DNA of 64,000 bases, taken from NCBI GenBank assembly GCA_002753275.1, contig PEAA01000001.1:62001-126000 (forward strand), read 5' to 3'. The DNA comes from Zetaproteobacteria bacterium. GTDB taxonomy: Bacteria; Pseudomonadota; Zetaproteobacteria; Mariprofundales; Mariprofundaceae. The notes beneath the pieces are model-generated. The model was given only the letters and a program-made list of their open reading frames with translations, was not told where the DNA came from and searched no databases. A program made the translations under genes and the position numbers. Of the stretch, positions 43,309-51,481 are shown one piece after another (position 1 is the stretch's first letter; the number at the start of each line of letters is the position of its first letter).

Positions 43309-44259
43309 TTGAACCACATTGCTTTTTTATTTCCAGGTCAAGGTTCCCAGAGTAAGGGGATGCTGGCGGATTTGATCGCTTCTGAATTCATCGTTAACGA
43401 TACATTTTTAGAGGCCTCAGATCTCCTTGGCTATGATATGAAGTCATTGGTGCTTGAAGATTCTAACCAACAACTTGATGTGACCGAATATACGCAACCC
43501 GCCCTTTTGACAGCATCGATCGCCATGTTTCGGCTTTGGAATTATCGCAGTGGGGTGATGGCAAGCCAAATGGCAGGCCATAGCTTGGGGGAGTATTCGG
43601 CGCTGGTTGCCGCCGGAGCGCTAACATTTGAAGATGGCATCGCATTGGTGGCTTACCGTGGCCGCATGATGAGCGAATCTGTGGCGCCAGGCGTAGGGAA
43701 AATGGCGGCAATTATTGGTTTGAGCGATGAGACCATCGTAGAAATTTGTGAGCAATGTTCTAATGAGAATGACGCTGTTTGGGCTGCAAACTTTAATTGT
43801 CCTGGGCAGTTGGTGGTTGCTGGTCATGCTGATGCAGTGGAGCGATTAATGGTTGCGGCTAAAAATGCCGGGGCAAAACGGGCGCTTCCATTGGCTGTTA
43901 GTGCACCTTCGCATACGCCACTTATGCAGCCTGCGGCAGATGCGATCCAAGCTCGTTTGGCCAGTACCATGATTGAATCCCCCGACATCCCCGTTTGGAG
44001 CAATGCATTGGCGGCGCCGTTAGTAGACCCTAACTTGATTCGAGAGGCTTTGGTTCAACAGTTGGTATCTCCTGTTCGCTGGACTGAGACGGTCGAAAAA
44101 TTGAGCCATCTTGGTGTTACGCGTGCGGTTGAAATGGGGCCTGGAAAAGTCTTGGCAGGGTTGGTTCGTCGGATTGATAAAAATTTAAATGTCGCTTCTG
44201 TATTAACCTCTGCAGAGATGCACATGGTGATTCAAGAGTTGGAGGCTTATCATGGGTAG
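43309..44259 (+). CDS. fabD: Malonyl-CoA:ACP transacylase
   Basis: FabD loads malonyl groups on ACP. The 316-residue protein has FLFPGQGSQSKGM, the nucleophile Ser92 in AGHSLGEYSALVAAGAL, and the catalytic His in SAPSHTPLM at about 202. The start is TTG 43309, well supported by AGGAG at 43299-43303 with five-base spacing. It overlaps fabG by eight bases. Confidence 0.97.
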   Translation: MNHIAFLFPGQGSQSKGMLADLIASEFIVNDTFLEASDLLGYDMKSLVLEDSNQQLDVTEYTQPALLTASIAMFRLWNYRSGVMASQMAGHSLGEYSALVAAGALTFEDGIALVAYRGRMMSESVAPGVGKMAAIIGLSDETIVEICEQCSNENDAVWAANFNCPGQLVVAGHADAVERLMVAAKNAGAKRALPLAVSAPSHTPLMQPAADAIQARLASTMIESPDIPVWSNALAAPLVDPNLIREALVQQLVSPVRWTETVEKLSHLGVTRAVEMGPGKVLAGLVRRIDKNLNVASVLTSAEMHMVIQELEAYHG

Positions 44260-45016
44260 TGAAATAACTGAACAAACCTTAGACCGCCGGGTTGCCGTCA
44301 TCACCGGAGCAAGCCGTGGTATTGGCTATGCTATTGCGGAAGCCTTTGCAAAGCATGGCTATGATCTTGCCATTTGTGGTACGCGTGAAGAGACCATTCA
44401 AAAAGCGTCCGACATGCTTGCGGCAACCTATGGTGTGTGTGTGAAAGGTTTTGTGGTTGATGTCACGCAAGCGGACGCTGTTAAAACATTTATTCAACAG
44501 GTTGTCAGTGACTTCGGTCGTTTAGATGTATTGGTGAACAATGCAGGGATTACACGCGATACCTTGGCGCTTCGTATGAAAACAGAAGATTGGCAAGTCG
44601 TTATTGACACCAATCTATCTTCGGTTTTTTATGCTTCACAGGCGGCATTAAAGTCTCTTTTACGGGCTCCTTACGGTCGTATTATTAATATATCCTCTGT
44701 TGTCGCAGCCATGGGCAATCCTGGTCAGCTTAACTATTGTGCAAGCAAAGGCGGCATCGAAAGCATGACGCGTTCACTTGCCCGTGAAATTGGTCGCAAA
44801 GGTGTGACTGTGAATGCGATTGCCCCTGGTTTTATTGCAACTGATATGACGGCTGAGCTTGGGGATGCAGCCCATGCGCGTTTAACCGATCAAATTCCAC
44901 TTGGCCGTTTGGGGCAGCCTGAGGATATTGCTGCTGCGGCACTCTTTTTAGCCAGTGAAAACAGCAGTTATATCACGGGGCAAGTTTTGCATGTCAACGG
45001 CGGTATGTACATGTAG
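44252..45016 (+). CDS. fabG: 3-oxoacyl-ACP reductase
   Basis: FabG is the NADPH-dependent short-chain reductase of the elongation cycle. The 254-residue protein has ITGASRGIGYAIAEAF, NNAGITRD, ISSVVAAMGNPGQLNYCASKGG (Ser, Tyr and Lys of the active site) and NAIAPGFIATDMT. It has a slightly extended N-terminus (about ten residues) relative to E. coli. GGAGG lies upstream, inside fabD. Confidence 0.96.
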   Translation: MGSEITEQTLDRRVAVITGASRGIGYAIAEAFAKHGYDLAICGTREETIQKASDMLAATYGVCVKGFVVDVTQADAVKTFIQQVVSDFGRLDVLVNNAGITRDTLALRMKTEDWQVVIDTNLSSVFYASQAALKSLLRAPYGRIINISSVVAAMGNPGQLNYCASKGGIESMTRSLAREIGRKGVTVNAIAPGFIATDMTAELGDAAHARLTDQIPLGRLGQPEDIAAAALFLASENSSYITGQVLHVNGGMYM

Positions 45017-45027
45017 TATTACCACGC

Positions 45028-45057
45028 TTGGCGTTTGGCTCGGCGTGTAAGTATAAT
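45028..45057 (+). promoter_or_regulatory. Candidate acpP promoter
   Basis: TTGGCG (45028-45033) and a perfect TATAAT (45052-45057) are 18 bases apart in the 148-base gap between fabG and acpP, leaving a leader of about 100 bases. A dedicated strong promoter is expected for the abundant acyl carrier protein. A CACGC/GCGTG inverted repeat (45023-45027 and 45043-45047) overlaps the spacer and might mark an operator. Confidence 0.65.
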
Positions 45058-45164
45058 GATTACAACTGGTAAAGCGTTTTGTGCGCTCCATAGTCGTAGT
45101 TGTTCTTGTGTGTCCTTCACTGACATGGTAGAAGCCACACTTAATTTAATTCGGGAGGACATAA

Positions 45165-45404
45165 ATGTCTGCAGAAATCGAAGGTAAAATTATTAAAATC
45201 GTCGCGGATCAATTGAATGTTGATGAGAGCGAAATCAATCCAGATTCATCATTTGTTGATGATTTGGGCGCAGACTCTTTGGATACAGTTGAGTTGGTGA
45301 TGGCGTTTGAAGAGGAGTTTGGTATTGAAATACCAGATGATGATGCTGAAAAAATCCAAAGCGTTCAAAACGCTATCGATTATGTAGCAACAAAAACTGA
45401 ATAG
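45165..45404 (+). CDS. acpP: Acyl carrier protein
   Basis: ACP carries growing acyl chains on a phosphopantetheine arm. The 79-residue acidic protein has the attachment site Ser38 in [20 protein letters not shown] and the usual four-helix length. GGGAGGAC is a strong ribosome binding site seven bases before the ATG. It is followed by fabF after 14 bases. Confidence 0.98.
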   Translation: MSAEIEGKIIKIVADQLNVDESEINPDSSFVDDLGADSLDTVELVMAFEEEFGIEIPDDDAEKIQSVQNAIDYVATKTE

Positions 45405-45418
45405 TACGAGTCGCATTT

Positions 45419-46663
45419 ATGGGTAAACGTGTTGTCATCACCGGTATTGGTCTAATCACACCTCTAGGAACCGGGACGGAAAAAACTTGGAATCATTTGA
45501 TCTCTGGAAAGTCTGGTATCCGCCGCATCTCCACATTTGATGCGGTTGCCAAAGGAATGGCTTGTACCATTGCTGGAGAAGTACCTGACTTTGATGTCAA
45601 TGCGTTTATCAATAAAAAAGATGCGAAAAAAATGGATACTTTTATCCAGTATGGCATTGCTGCATCATTGATGGCACTGCAGCAATCGGGTTTAGAGATT
45701 AATGAGCAGAATGCAGCGCGTGTAGGCGTTGGAATTGGCTCTGGGATTGGTGGTCTCCCATCTATTGAAAAAACCATGCGTGCCTACGAACAATCAGGGC
45801 CGCGTAAGATTTCACCATTTTTTATTCCACAAACCATTATCAACATGATTTCTGGCTGGGTCTCCATGATGACAGGGGCGAAAGGTCCCAATGTGGCAAC
45901 CGTAACCGCCTGTGCGACTGGAACGCACGCCATTGGCGATGCTTTTGAAATTATTAAGCGCGGTGATGCCGATGCGATGCTTGCTGGCGGTGCGGAATCG
46001 TGTGTGTGTGAATTAGGTATTGGTGGTTTTTGTGCATCCCGTGCGCTCTCTACGCGCAATGATTCGCCTGAAACAGCTTCGCGTCCATGGGATGTTGATC
46101 GCGATGGATTTGTAATGGGTGAAGGTGCGGGCGTGTTAATGCTAGAATCCCTTGATTCTGCAATGGCGCGAGGTGCCAATATTATTGCTGAAGTTGTGGG
46201 TTATGGTCTTACAGGTGATGCTTACCACATGACATCTCCATCGCCTGGTGGAGAAGGTGGGGCACGATGCATGACGATGGCGCTGAACTCAGCTAAACTT
46301 AATCCGCAAGATGTGGATTATATCAATGCGCATGGCACATCGACGCCTGCCGGCGATGTTGCAGAAACACAAGGCATCCAGTCAGTATTTGGAGCGCATG
46401 CGAACCACTTGATGGTTTCCTCAAGTAAATCAATGACAGGCCATCTTTTAGGAGCGGCCGGTGGTATCGAAGCGGCATTTACCGCTCTTACCGTATTCCA
46501 TGACATTGTTCCTCCAACGATTAATCTTGAGAATCAAGATCCCAATTGTCCACTTGACTATGTAGCCAACACGGCACGCGATGCTGATATTCAAGTCGCT
46601 ATCTCTAACTCTTTTGGATTTGGTGGCACAAACGCATCTTTGATTGTTAAAAAATTCGCCTAA
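45419..46663 (+). CDS. fabF: 3-oxoacyl-ACP synthase II (FabF)
   Basis: FabF performs the main chain-elongating condensation, including temperature control of cis-vaccenate. The 414-residue protein has catalytic Cys165 in VTACATGTHAIG, His in NAHGTSTPAGD (about 305) and His in SKSMTGHLLGAAGG (about 342), and GFGGTNASLI at the end. The ribosome binding site is weak. The 3' end overlaps the frame of the next gene by 20 bases. Confidence 0.97.
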   Translation: MGKRVVITGIGLITPLGTGTEKTWNHLISGKSGIRRISTFDAVAKGMACTIAGEVPDFDVNAFINKKDAKKMDTFIQYGIAASLMALQQSGLEINEQNAARVGVGIGSGIGGLPSIEKTMRAYEQSGPRKISPFFIPQTIINMISGWVSMMTGAKGPNVATVTACATGTHAIGDAFEIIKRGDADAMLAGGAESCVCELGIGGFCASRALSTRNDSPETASRPWDVDRDGFVMGEGAGVLMLESLDSAMARGANIIAEVVGYGLTGDAYHMTSPSPGGEGGARCMTMALNSAKLNPQDVDYINAHGTSTPAGDVAETQGIQSVFGAHANHLMVSSSKSMTGHLLGAAGGIEAAFTALTVFHDIVPPTINLENQDPNCPLDYVANTARDADIQVAISNSFGFGGTNASLIVKKFA

Positions 46664-48002
46664 AATTTATAAGAAGCGTTTTGCTTGGCCAAATGGTGCA
46701 CCTTCGCCCCATGCTGTTTTTTCAATATTGGGGGAACGCTGTTGTGCCATTCTTGAAAACCCTTTGGGTCGAGGTAAACATTTTATTGCTTCGACCGTTG
46801 GGGAATCTCGATTTTTACCCTTTGAAGCCAATCAACACGAGGTAGAGCTTTTTTTCAATCGGTGGCGAGAACGCCTTGTTGTCACGGATGATCAAGAGGA
46901 GACTGGCATTCAGTGTATTGTTTATGCGGCCTATGAGGCCTCTGCGCTTATTGAACCCACCTTACCTAGATCCAAGTCATCGCCTCCAATGGGGGCAGCA
47001 ATTTGGTTACACTCCCCCGTATGGACCATTGATTTTGATTGTGATCTGCATCAATGCACGATTTATACCATCGAAAGCGAAAAAAAACTTGAGCAATTAA
47101 CCGGGTGGTTACTCTCAATTCAAGTTGATAAAACAGTCCATTATGAGCAAATTGAAGTGGATGAACCGTTATGTTTACAAGAAAATCTTTATACATCTTC
47201 GGTTGAAAAGGTGAAAGATTATATTGCTGCAGGTGATATCTTTCAGGCCAATATAGCACGCTATTGGTATACGCCATTCTGCTCCGGTGAAACCCGAGCG
47301 CTCTATGCGAAACTTCGTGAAGTGAATCCTGCACCATTTTCCTGCTATGTTGAGATGCAGGTCGATGATCGCGCATGTACAATTATTTCGGCATCGCCAG
47401 AACGACTTTTTCGTTTATCTGCTGAAGGTGTGGTGGAAACGCGTCCGATTGCAGGTACGCGTCGTCGTGATGAAAATGAAGAAGATCAACGCTTGCAAGA
47501 TGAGCTTCTTCTTTCAGAAAAAGAGCGTGCGGAACATATTATGTTGGTTGATCTTGAGCGTAATGACTTGGGACGCATTGCCATCCCAGGCTCTGTTTGT
47601 GTCAATGAATGTATGAGCATTGAAAAGTATTCAACAGTGCAGCACATCGTTTCTAATATCAAAGCTCAACTTGACCCAAGGTATGATGTTATTGATCTTT
47701 TAAAAGCAACATTTCCAGGGGGAACCATTACTGGATGCCCTAAAGTGCGTTGTATGCAAATTATTCATGAGCAGGAAAATAATGCACGGGGACCCTATAC
47801 TGGTTCTTTGGGTTATATTGCATGGAATGGTAGTAGTGATCTGAATATTTTGATTCGAACTTTTTGGCACGAAAATGGTATTCTAAACTGGGCTGCTGGT
47901 GCTGGTATTGTTGCTGATTCTGATGCAATGCTTGAGCTGGAAGAGACTTCCCATAAAGCTGCTGGATTAATTCGAGCCTTGAAAATAACGACGCATCAAT
48001 AA
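46644..48002 (+). CDS. pabB: Chorismate-binding enzyme, aminodeoxychorismate synthase component I-like
   Basis: The 452-residue protein belongs to the TrpE/PabB family, which aminates chorismate. Visible are an N-terminal TrpE_N-like part and the chorismate-binding domain from about residue 190: VKDYIAAGDIFQANIARYW, SPERLFRL, RPIAGTRRR, EHIMLVDLERNDLGRI, TFPGGTITGCPKVRCM and GPYTGSLGYIAWNG. PabB is favoured over TrpE by context, since no trp genes are near and many genomes place pab genes beside fabF. Residue 270 is Ala (PIAGT), as in TrpE, where classical PabB has Lys. The start is uncertain: TTG 46644 has no ribosome binding site and overlaps fabF. Confidence 0.82.
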   Translation: MLKNSPKIYKKRFAWPNGAPSPHAVFSILGERCCAILENPLGRGKHFIASTVGESRFLPFEANQHEVELFFNRWRERLVVTDDQEETGIQCIVYAAYEASALIEPTLPRSKSSPPMGAAIWLHSPVWTIDFDCDLHQCTIYTIESEKKLEQLTGWLLSIQVDKTVHYEQIEVDEPLCLQENLYTSSVEKVKDYIAAGDIFQANIARYWYTPFCSGETRALYAKLREVNPAPFSCYVEMQVDDRACTIISASPERLFRLSAEGVVETRPIAGTRRRDENEEDQRLQDELLLSEKERAEHIMLVDLERNDLGRIAIPGSVCVNECMSIEKYSTVQHIVSNIKAQLDPRYDVIDLLKATFPGGTITGCPKVRCMQIIHEQENNARGPYTGSLGYIAWNGSSDLNILIRTFWHENGILNWAAGAGIVADSDAMLELEETSHKAAGLIRALKITTHQ

Positions 48003-48012
48003 AAGGAAACTC

Positions 48013-49140
48013 ATGGCCAATTACCACTTTTATGCAGTTGTTCTTCCCGGTTTGGAAGAGCTTGCTGTTGAAGAACTACAAACACTGGCAGCACAAAGCA
48101 TTACTTCGGGTAATGGTTATGTCCGTTTCAGTGGAACGCAAGATACAATGTATCGGGTCAACCTTCGTTCACGCTGTATTACGCGTGTGATGCTCTCGTT
48201 ACAGCGCTGTCAGGTAATGAGTATTGATCAGCTTCATCATGCTTTGAGTCAAATAGATTGGGGGCGCTATTTGACTCAAGGTTGTGCAGTGAAGTTTCAT
48301 GTGGCTACTACCCATTCTCGGCTTATGCACACGGGTAAACTTGAAGATGCCATGGATCAATACATTCAATCACTTTCATTACCCAACAGTATGGAGGATG
48401 GAAACAATGCGATTGAGCAGAAAATTCACCTCTATCTTAACAATAATCGTTGTGATATTCGTATCGATACATCAGGTGAGCGTTTAGACAAACGGGGATA
48501 TCGCTTAGAGTCAGGCAAAGCACCTGTGCGTGAAACGCTGGCAGCAGCTGTTTTACGCTGGATGCAATGGGTTCCTTCAGCGGAACCATTATGGGTACCG
48601 ATGTGCGGTTCTGGGACATTTGCCATTGAAGCTGCACAAATGGCGACCCATACTATCACGCACCGTGATTATGCTTTTTTGCATTGGCCAACCATGAATA
48701 TGAAAAGCTGGCAGCGCGTGTTAAAAAAATCTCCTAAACGAAAATCTTGTGCGATGCTTTCTATTGAGGCTTCGGATTCAAATATTGCTGCTATTCAAAT
48801 TACCAAGAACAATGCTGAAAGGGCAGGGGTTGTTGATTCTATACAGTTAGAACAATGTGCGTTGAAAGCCCTTCAGATAGGTGAGATCACATCTCCTGGC
48901 GTGATGATTTTTAACCCCCCTTACAATGATCGTATCACAGACCCTGATCGGATCTATTTTCAAATAGGTGAAATGATTCGTAACCATTTTAAAGAACAAC
49001 GCATTGCCATTCTCATGCCATCTTCGAACCATCATGCTTGTAAAAAAGCACTGGGCTTGCCAATTCATCGATCGACCCGGATGATGCATGGTGGTAAATA
49101 TATTGAAGTGATTCAGGTGGGAAAGTCTCTTGAGTTGTAG
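48013..49140 (+). CDS. THUMP-domain RNA N2-guanine methyltransferase (RlmL N-terminal/YpsC-like)
   Basis: The 375-residue protein has an N-terminal THUMP-type region (about 45-165, with DIRIDTSGERLDKRGYR at its end) and a Rossmann methyltransferase. SAM-binding CGSGTFAIEAAQMA lies at about 197-210 and the catalytic NPPYNDRI at about 299-306. It matches the m2G2445 half of E. coli RlmL and the stand-alone YpsC type. The precise rRNA or tRNA target is inferred from the family. AAAAGGAAA precedes ATG 48013. Confidence 0.88.
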   Translation: MANYHFYAVVLPGLEELAVEELQTLAAQSITSGNGYVRFSGTQDTMYRVNLRSRCITRVMLSLQRCQVMSIDQLHHALSQIDWGRYLTQGCAVKFHVATTHSRLMHTGKLEDAMDQYIQSLSLPNSMEDGNNAIEQKIHLYLNNNRCDIRIDTSGERLDKRGYRLESGKAPVRETLAAAVLRWMQWVPSAEPLWVPMCGSGTFAIEAAQMATHTITHRDYAFLHWPTMNMKSWQRVLKKSPKRKSCAMLSIEASDSNIAAIQITKNNAERAGVVDSIQLEQCALKALQIGEITSPGVMIFNPPYNDRITDPDRIYFQIGEMIRNHFKEQRIAILMPSSNHHACKKALGLPIHRSTRMMHGGKYIEVIQVGKSLEL

Positions 49141-49594
49141 AAGTGAGGATCTCTCTTTTTATTTGCACCGGCAGCTTGATCACGACACATTCCCATTGGG
49201 TGATTTGTCATTATGCCGGCTATTGTTGATGAATGATCAACAATACCCATGGTGTATTCTTGTGCCAAAAAAGGCGGGGCTGCAAGAGATTCATCAACTT
49301 ACAACCGAAGAGCAGCAACAATTTATACAGGAGTCTTCACAGGTGGCCAAGTGTTTGGAATCACTGTTTCAAGCCGATAAAATGAATATCGCAGCTCTAG
49401 GTAACATGGTTCCGCAACTCCATATTCATTATGTGGTGCGCTATAAACATGATAAAAGTTGGCCAAAACCGGTTTGGGGGCAATTTGCTGCCGAACCTTA
49501 TGATAAAGTGCTATTGCAAAAAAGAGTTGCGCAACTTGCAGCCGCAGGATTGCCTACAGATATCTTTTACCAAAACCACCCTGAAGGTTGCTGA
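49130..49594 (+). CDS. HIT family nucleotide-binding protein
   Basis: The 154-residue product has the histidine-triad core LHIHYVVRYK at about 100-109 (the last position of the classical HxHxHxx is replaced) and the upstream LVPKKAGLQEIHQL and NIAALGNMVPQLHIH. These proteins hydrolyse nucleotide phosphoramidates or related compounds; the substrate is unknown. The likely start is TTG 49130, with AGGTGG nine bases upstream, overlapping the methyltransferase gene by 11 bases. Its 3' end overlaps the convergent transglycosylase gene by 28 bases. Confidence 0.83.
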   Translation: MSCRSEDLSFYLHRQLDHDTFPLGDLSLCRLLLMNDQQYPWCILVPKKAGLQEIHQLTTEEQQQFIQESSQVAKCLESLFQADKMNIAALGNMVPQLHIHYVVRYKHDKSWPKPVWGQFAAEPYDKVLLQKRVAQLAAAGLPTDIFYQNHPEGC

Positions 49595-50181
49595 AGTTGA
49601 TGTTCACATCGGCTTAACTGGTAGGCATATCCATCGGCTTTGCGCTGCACTTTCTTTGCAACTTGAACCAGCCATGTTTTTGTACGGTATGTTTTGCGTT
49701 TCCAGCCCGCATGCCCTTCATGGTAAGCAAGGTAGAGGTTGTAAGTATCTGTTTTCGCAATTCCTAATGTGCGATGTGAATAACTGCAATACCATCCAAT
49801 GAAATCAACAACATCTGTAAAGTCATCACGATCAGCTCCCCAATTTCCACTCTGGTCAATGTACCAGTCCCAAGTGTCATCCTTGACTTGTCCAAACCCA
49901 TAGGCCGAGGATTTCCGCCCCCAAGGGATAAAGCCAAACAAGGTATCTTTAGGTGCTTTTGCATCGTATTGAAAGCGAGACTCTTGCCAAATAATTGCCA
50001 GTTGAACGGATATAGGGATTCCCCATTTTTTATATGAGGCAAGAGATGCAGGATACCAATCATCCTTTTCTTGGAAGATTGCACAGCTATCATTTAAATT
50101 TTTTGGTGGGCTGATTGCACAGCCTGTGAGCAGCGTAATGCTTGCAAGCAAGCAAAAAACGAGGCTATAAGGGTTCGTCAT
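49567..50181 (-). CDS. Lipoprotein lytic transglycosylase, SLT domain
   Basis: The product cleaves peptidoglycan glycan strands with anhydro-muramyl formation, by family. I start at ATG 50181 because a lipoprotein signal (TLLTGC, Cys21) follows; the frame is open upstream to 50292. The 204-residue protein has the catalytic Glu67 in AIIWQESRF and AYGFGQVKDDTWDWY downstream, then AYHEGHAGW. It lacks the large superhelical domain of Slt70. GAGGA lies just before the start, inside the upstream gene, which it overlaps by 17 bases. Confidence 0.88.
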   Translation of the reverse strand: MTNPYSLVFCLLASITLLTGCAISPPKNLNDSCAIFQEKDDWYPASLASYKKWGIPISVQLAIIWQESRFQYDAKAPKDTLFGFIPWGRKSSAYGFGQVKDDTWDWYIDQSGNWGADRDDFTDVVDFIGWYCSYSHRTLGIAKTDTYNLYLAYHEGHAGWKRKTYRTKTWLVQVAKKVQRKADGYAYQLSRCEHQLQQPSGWFW

Positions 50182-50557
50182 CGTCCTCGAATCCCACTTG
50201 AGAGTTGTCGCCTTGTAGTTCATCTTGCGCATCATCCAAGAGGCAGCGGATCTCTTCAATGATAGGGTCTTGTGAAGTTTCAACAGCATCAATGATAAAG
50301 TTTTCTACCATTCGCGGTAATAGGTCTGGTTCATCAATAGAGCCCCGTGCATAGATGATTAAACCATTTAGGAAGGCCTCAAGGTACTGATCTGAAAGCT
50401 TTTCATGGTTCTTGTGGTTGGATCCAGCCATGTAGGCTTTGATCTGACTGCTGCTTAAATTGATTTCAGCCAACGAAAACACCTCTTTAATTTCAAAGTG
50501 TTTTAAGTTGTTGGCAATAGAAATTTTTTTTAATATGGTGTTGTTTGATATACCCAC
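50165..50557 (-). CDS. DUF1456 (YehS-like) protein
   Basis: The 130-residue protein has one copy of the DUF1456 pattern: NNTILKKISIANNLKHFEIK, VFSLAEINLSSSQIKAYM and LSDQYLEAFLNGLIIYARG. The tail (about 85-130) is acidic. E. coli YehS has two such repeats; here only the first is seen. The function of the family is unknown. GTG 50557 follows AAGGATT and lies three bases after the mazG stop, so the gene is co-transcribed with mazG and the transglycosylase. Confidence 0.8.
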   Translation of the reverse strand: MGISNNTILKKISIANNLKHFEIKEVFSLAEINLSSSQIKAYMAGSNHKNHEKLSDQYLEAFLNGLIIYARGSIDEPDLLPRMVENFIIDAVETSQDPIIEEIRCLLDDAQDELQGDNSQVGFEDDDEPL

Positions 50558-50560
50558 GGT

Positions 50561-51376
50561 TTAATCCTTACGCTCTGAGAGCATTTTTTTTACGAACTGA
50601 TAAACTTTCTCTTGTTCCGTTAACGACAATATTTCCAGTGAGCTGTTCTGATCCAACATATATTGCTCCATCGCACGAAATCGTTTGGCAAATTTTCGAT
50701 TGCTCTGCATTAAACAGAGCTCAGCATCTAAATCGAGTTTACGCGCCAAGTTAACGACTGTAAACAATACATCTCCGAGCTCATCCTCAAGGTGAGACAG
50801 ATTGCTGGCTCCTGAATGGAATTGACGCACCTCTTCGGCAAACTCTCCGAGCTCTTCATACATTTTTTCAATGACCTCATTGGCATGCTCCCAATCAAAG
50901 CCAACACGCGCAGCGCGTGATTGCTGCTTTTTTGCATAACTTAAAGCAGGGAGGGGAGGGATTCCATCCATAAGACTTTTTCGATTGCTGTGCTGGACTG
51001 ATTTAAGATCTTCCCACTGTTTCAAGATATCATCGGGTTTGGCCTCGGCAAATACATGGGGATGTCGATAGATCATCTTTTCAACCAAGCGATCGATGAT
51101 CGATTCTAAATCAAATTTATTTTTCTCTTTTGCAATCTCTGCATAAAACAAAATCTGCATCAACAGATCGCCAAGCTCATCTTCGAGCATCTGCCAATCA
51201 TCATCTGAAATTGCAAAATCGACAGCTTCAAGGACTTCATGAACCTCTTCGAGTGTATATTGTCGGAGGGTTTGAAGCGTTTGTTTTTTATCCCAGGAGC
51301 ATTCATTGCGCAAAACATTCATAAGGACTTTTAACTTATTGAAATAATTTATCTCATTTCTAATTCTATTTGGCAT
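50561..51376 (-). CDS. mazG: Nucleoside triphosphate pyrophosphohydrolase MazG
   Basis: MazG hydrolyses non-canonical and excess NTPs to NMPs. The 271-residue protein has two MazG repeats. The first (about 20-115) has CSWDKKQTLQTLRQYTLEEV, EVLEAVDF and EDELGDLLMQILFYAEIA. The second (about 155-250) has VGFDWEHANEVIEKMYEELGE and LEDELGDVLFTVVNLARKL. Both carry the ExxE/ExxD metal ligands. It heads a minus-strand group with the DUF1456 and transglycosylase genes. Confidence 0.95.
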   Translation of the reverse strand: MPNRIRNEINYFNKLKVLMNVLRNECSWDKKQTLQTLRQYTLEEVHEVLEAVDFAISDDDWQMLEDELGDLLMQILFYAEIAKEKNKFDLESIIDRLVEKMIYRHPHVFAEAKPDDILKQWEDLKSVQHSNRKSLMDGIPPLPALSYAKKQQSRAARVGFDWEHANEVIEKMYEELGEFAEEVRQFHSGASNLSHLEDELGDVLFTVVNLARKLDLDAELCLMQSNRKFAKRFRAMEQYMLDQNSSLEILSLTEQEKVYQFVKKMLSERKD

Positions 51377-51396
51377 TTTATCACTCTCTAACTTTA

Positions 51397-51412
51397 CATA
51401 ATATACATTATG
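51397..51412. promoter_or_regulatory. AT-rich palindrome in the mazG upstream region
   Basis: CATAAT (51397-51402) and ATTATG (51407-51412) form a perfect 6-bp inverted repeat with a 4-base spacer, 21 bases before the mazG start. It may be part of the mazG promoter or an operator; the sequence alone does not decide. Confidence 0.35.
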
Positions 51413-51432
51413 CGACTTTATTTTTATGCGTT

Positions 51433-51466
51433 AAAAAAGCGGCGAAATCGCCGTGAATGCTTTTTT
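51433..51466 (-). terminator. Intrinsic terminator downstream of hflX
   Basis: On the minus strand GGCGA-TT-TCGCC forms a tight hairpin followed by GCTTTTTT; outer AAAAAAGC/GCTTTTTT extends the pairing with a bulge. It begins 16 bases past the hflX stop and separates the mutL-hflX run from mazG. The opposite strand also ends in GCTTTTTT, so it may act in both directions. Confidence 0.85.
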
Positions 51467-51481
51467 ATTGTAATTTAACCT

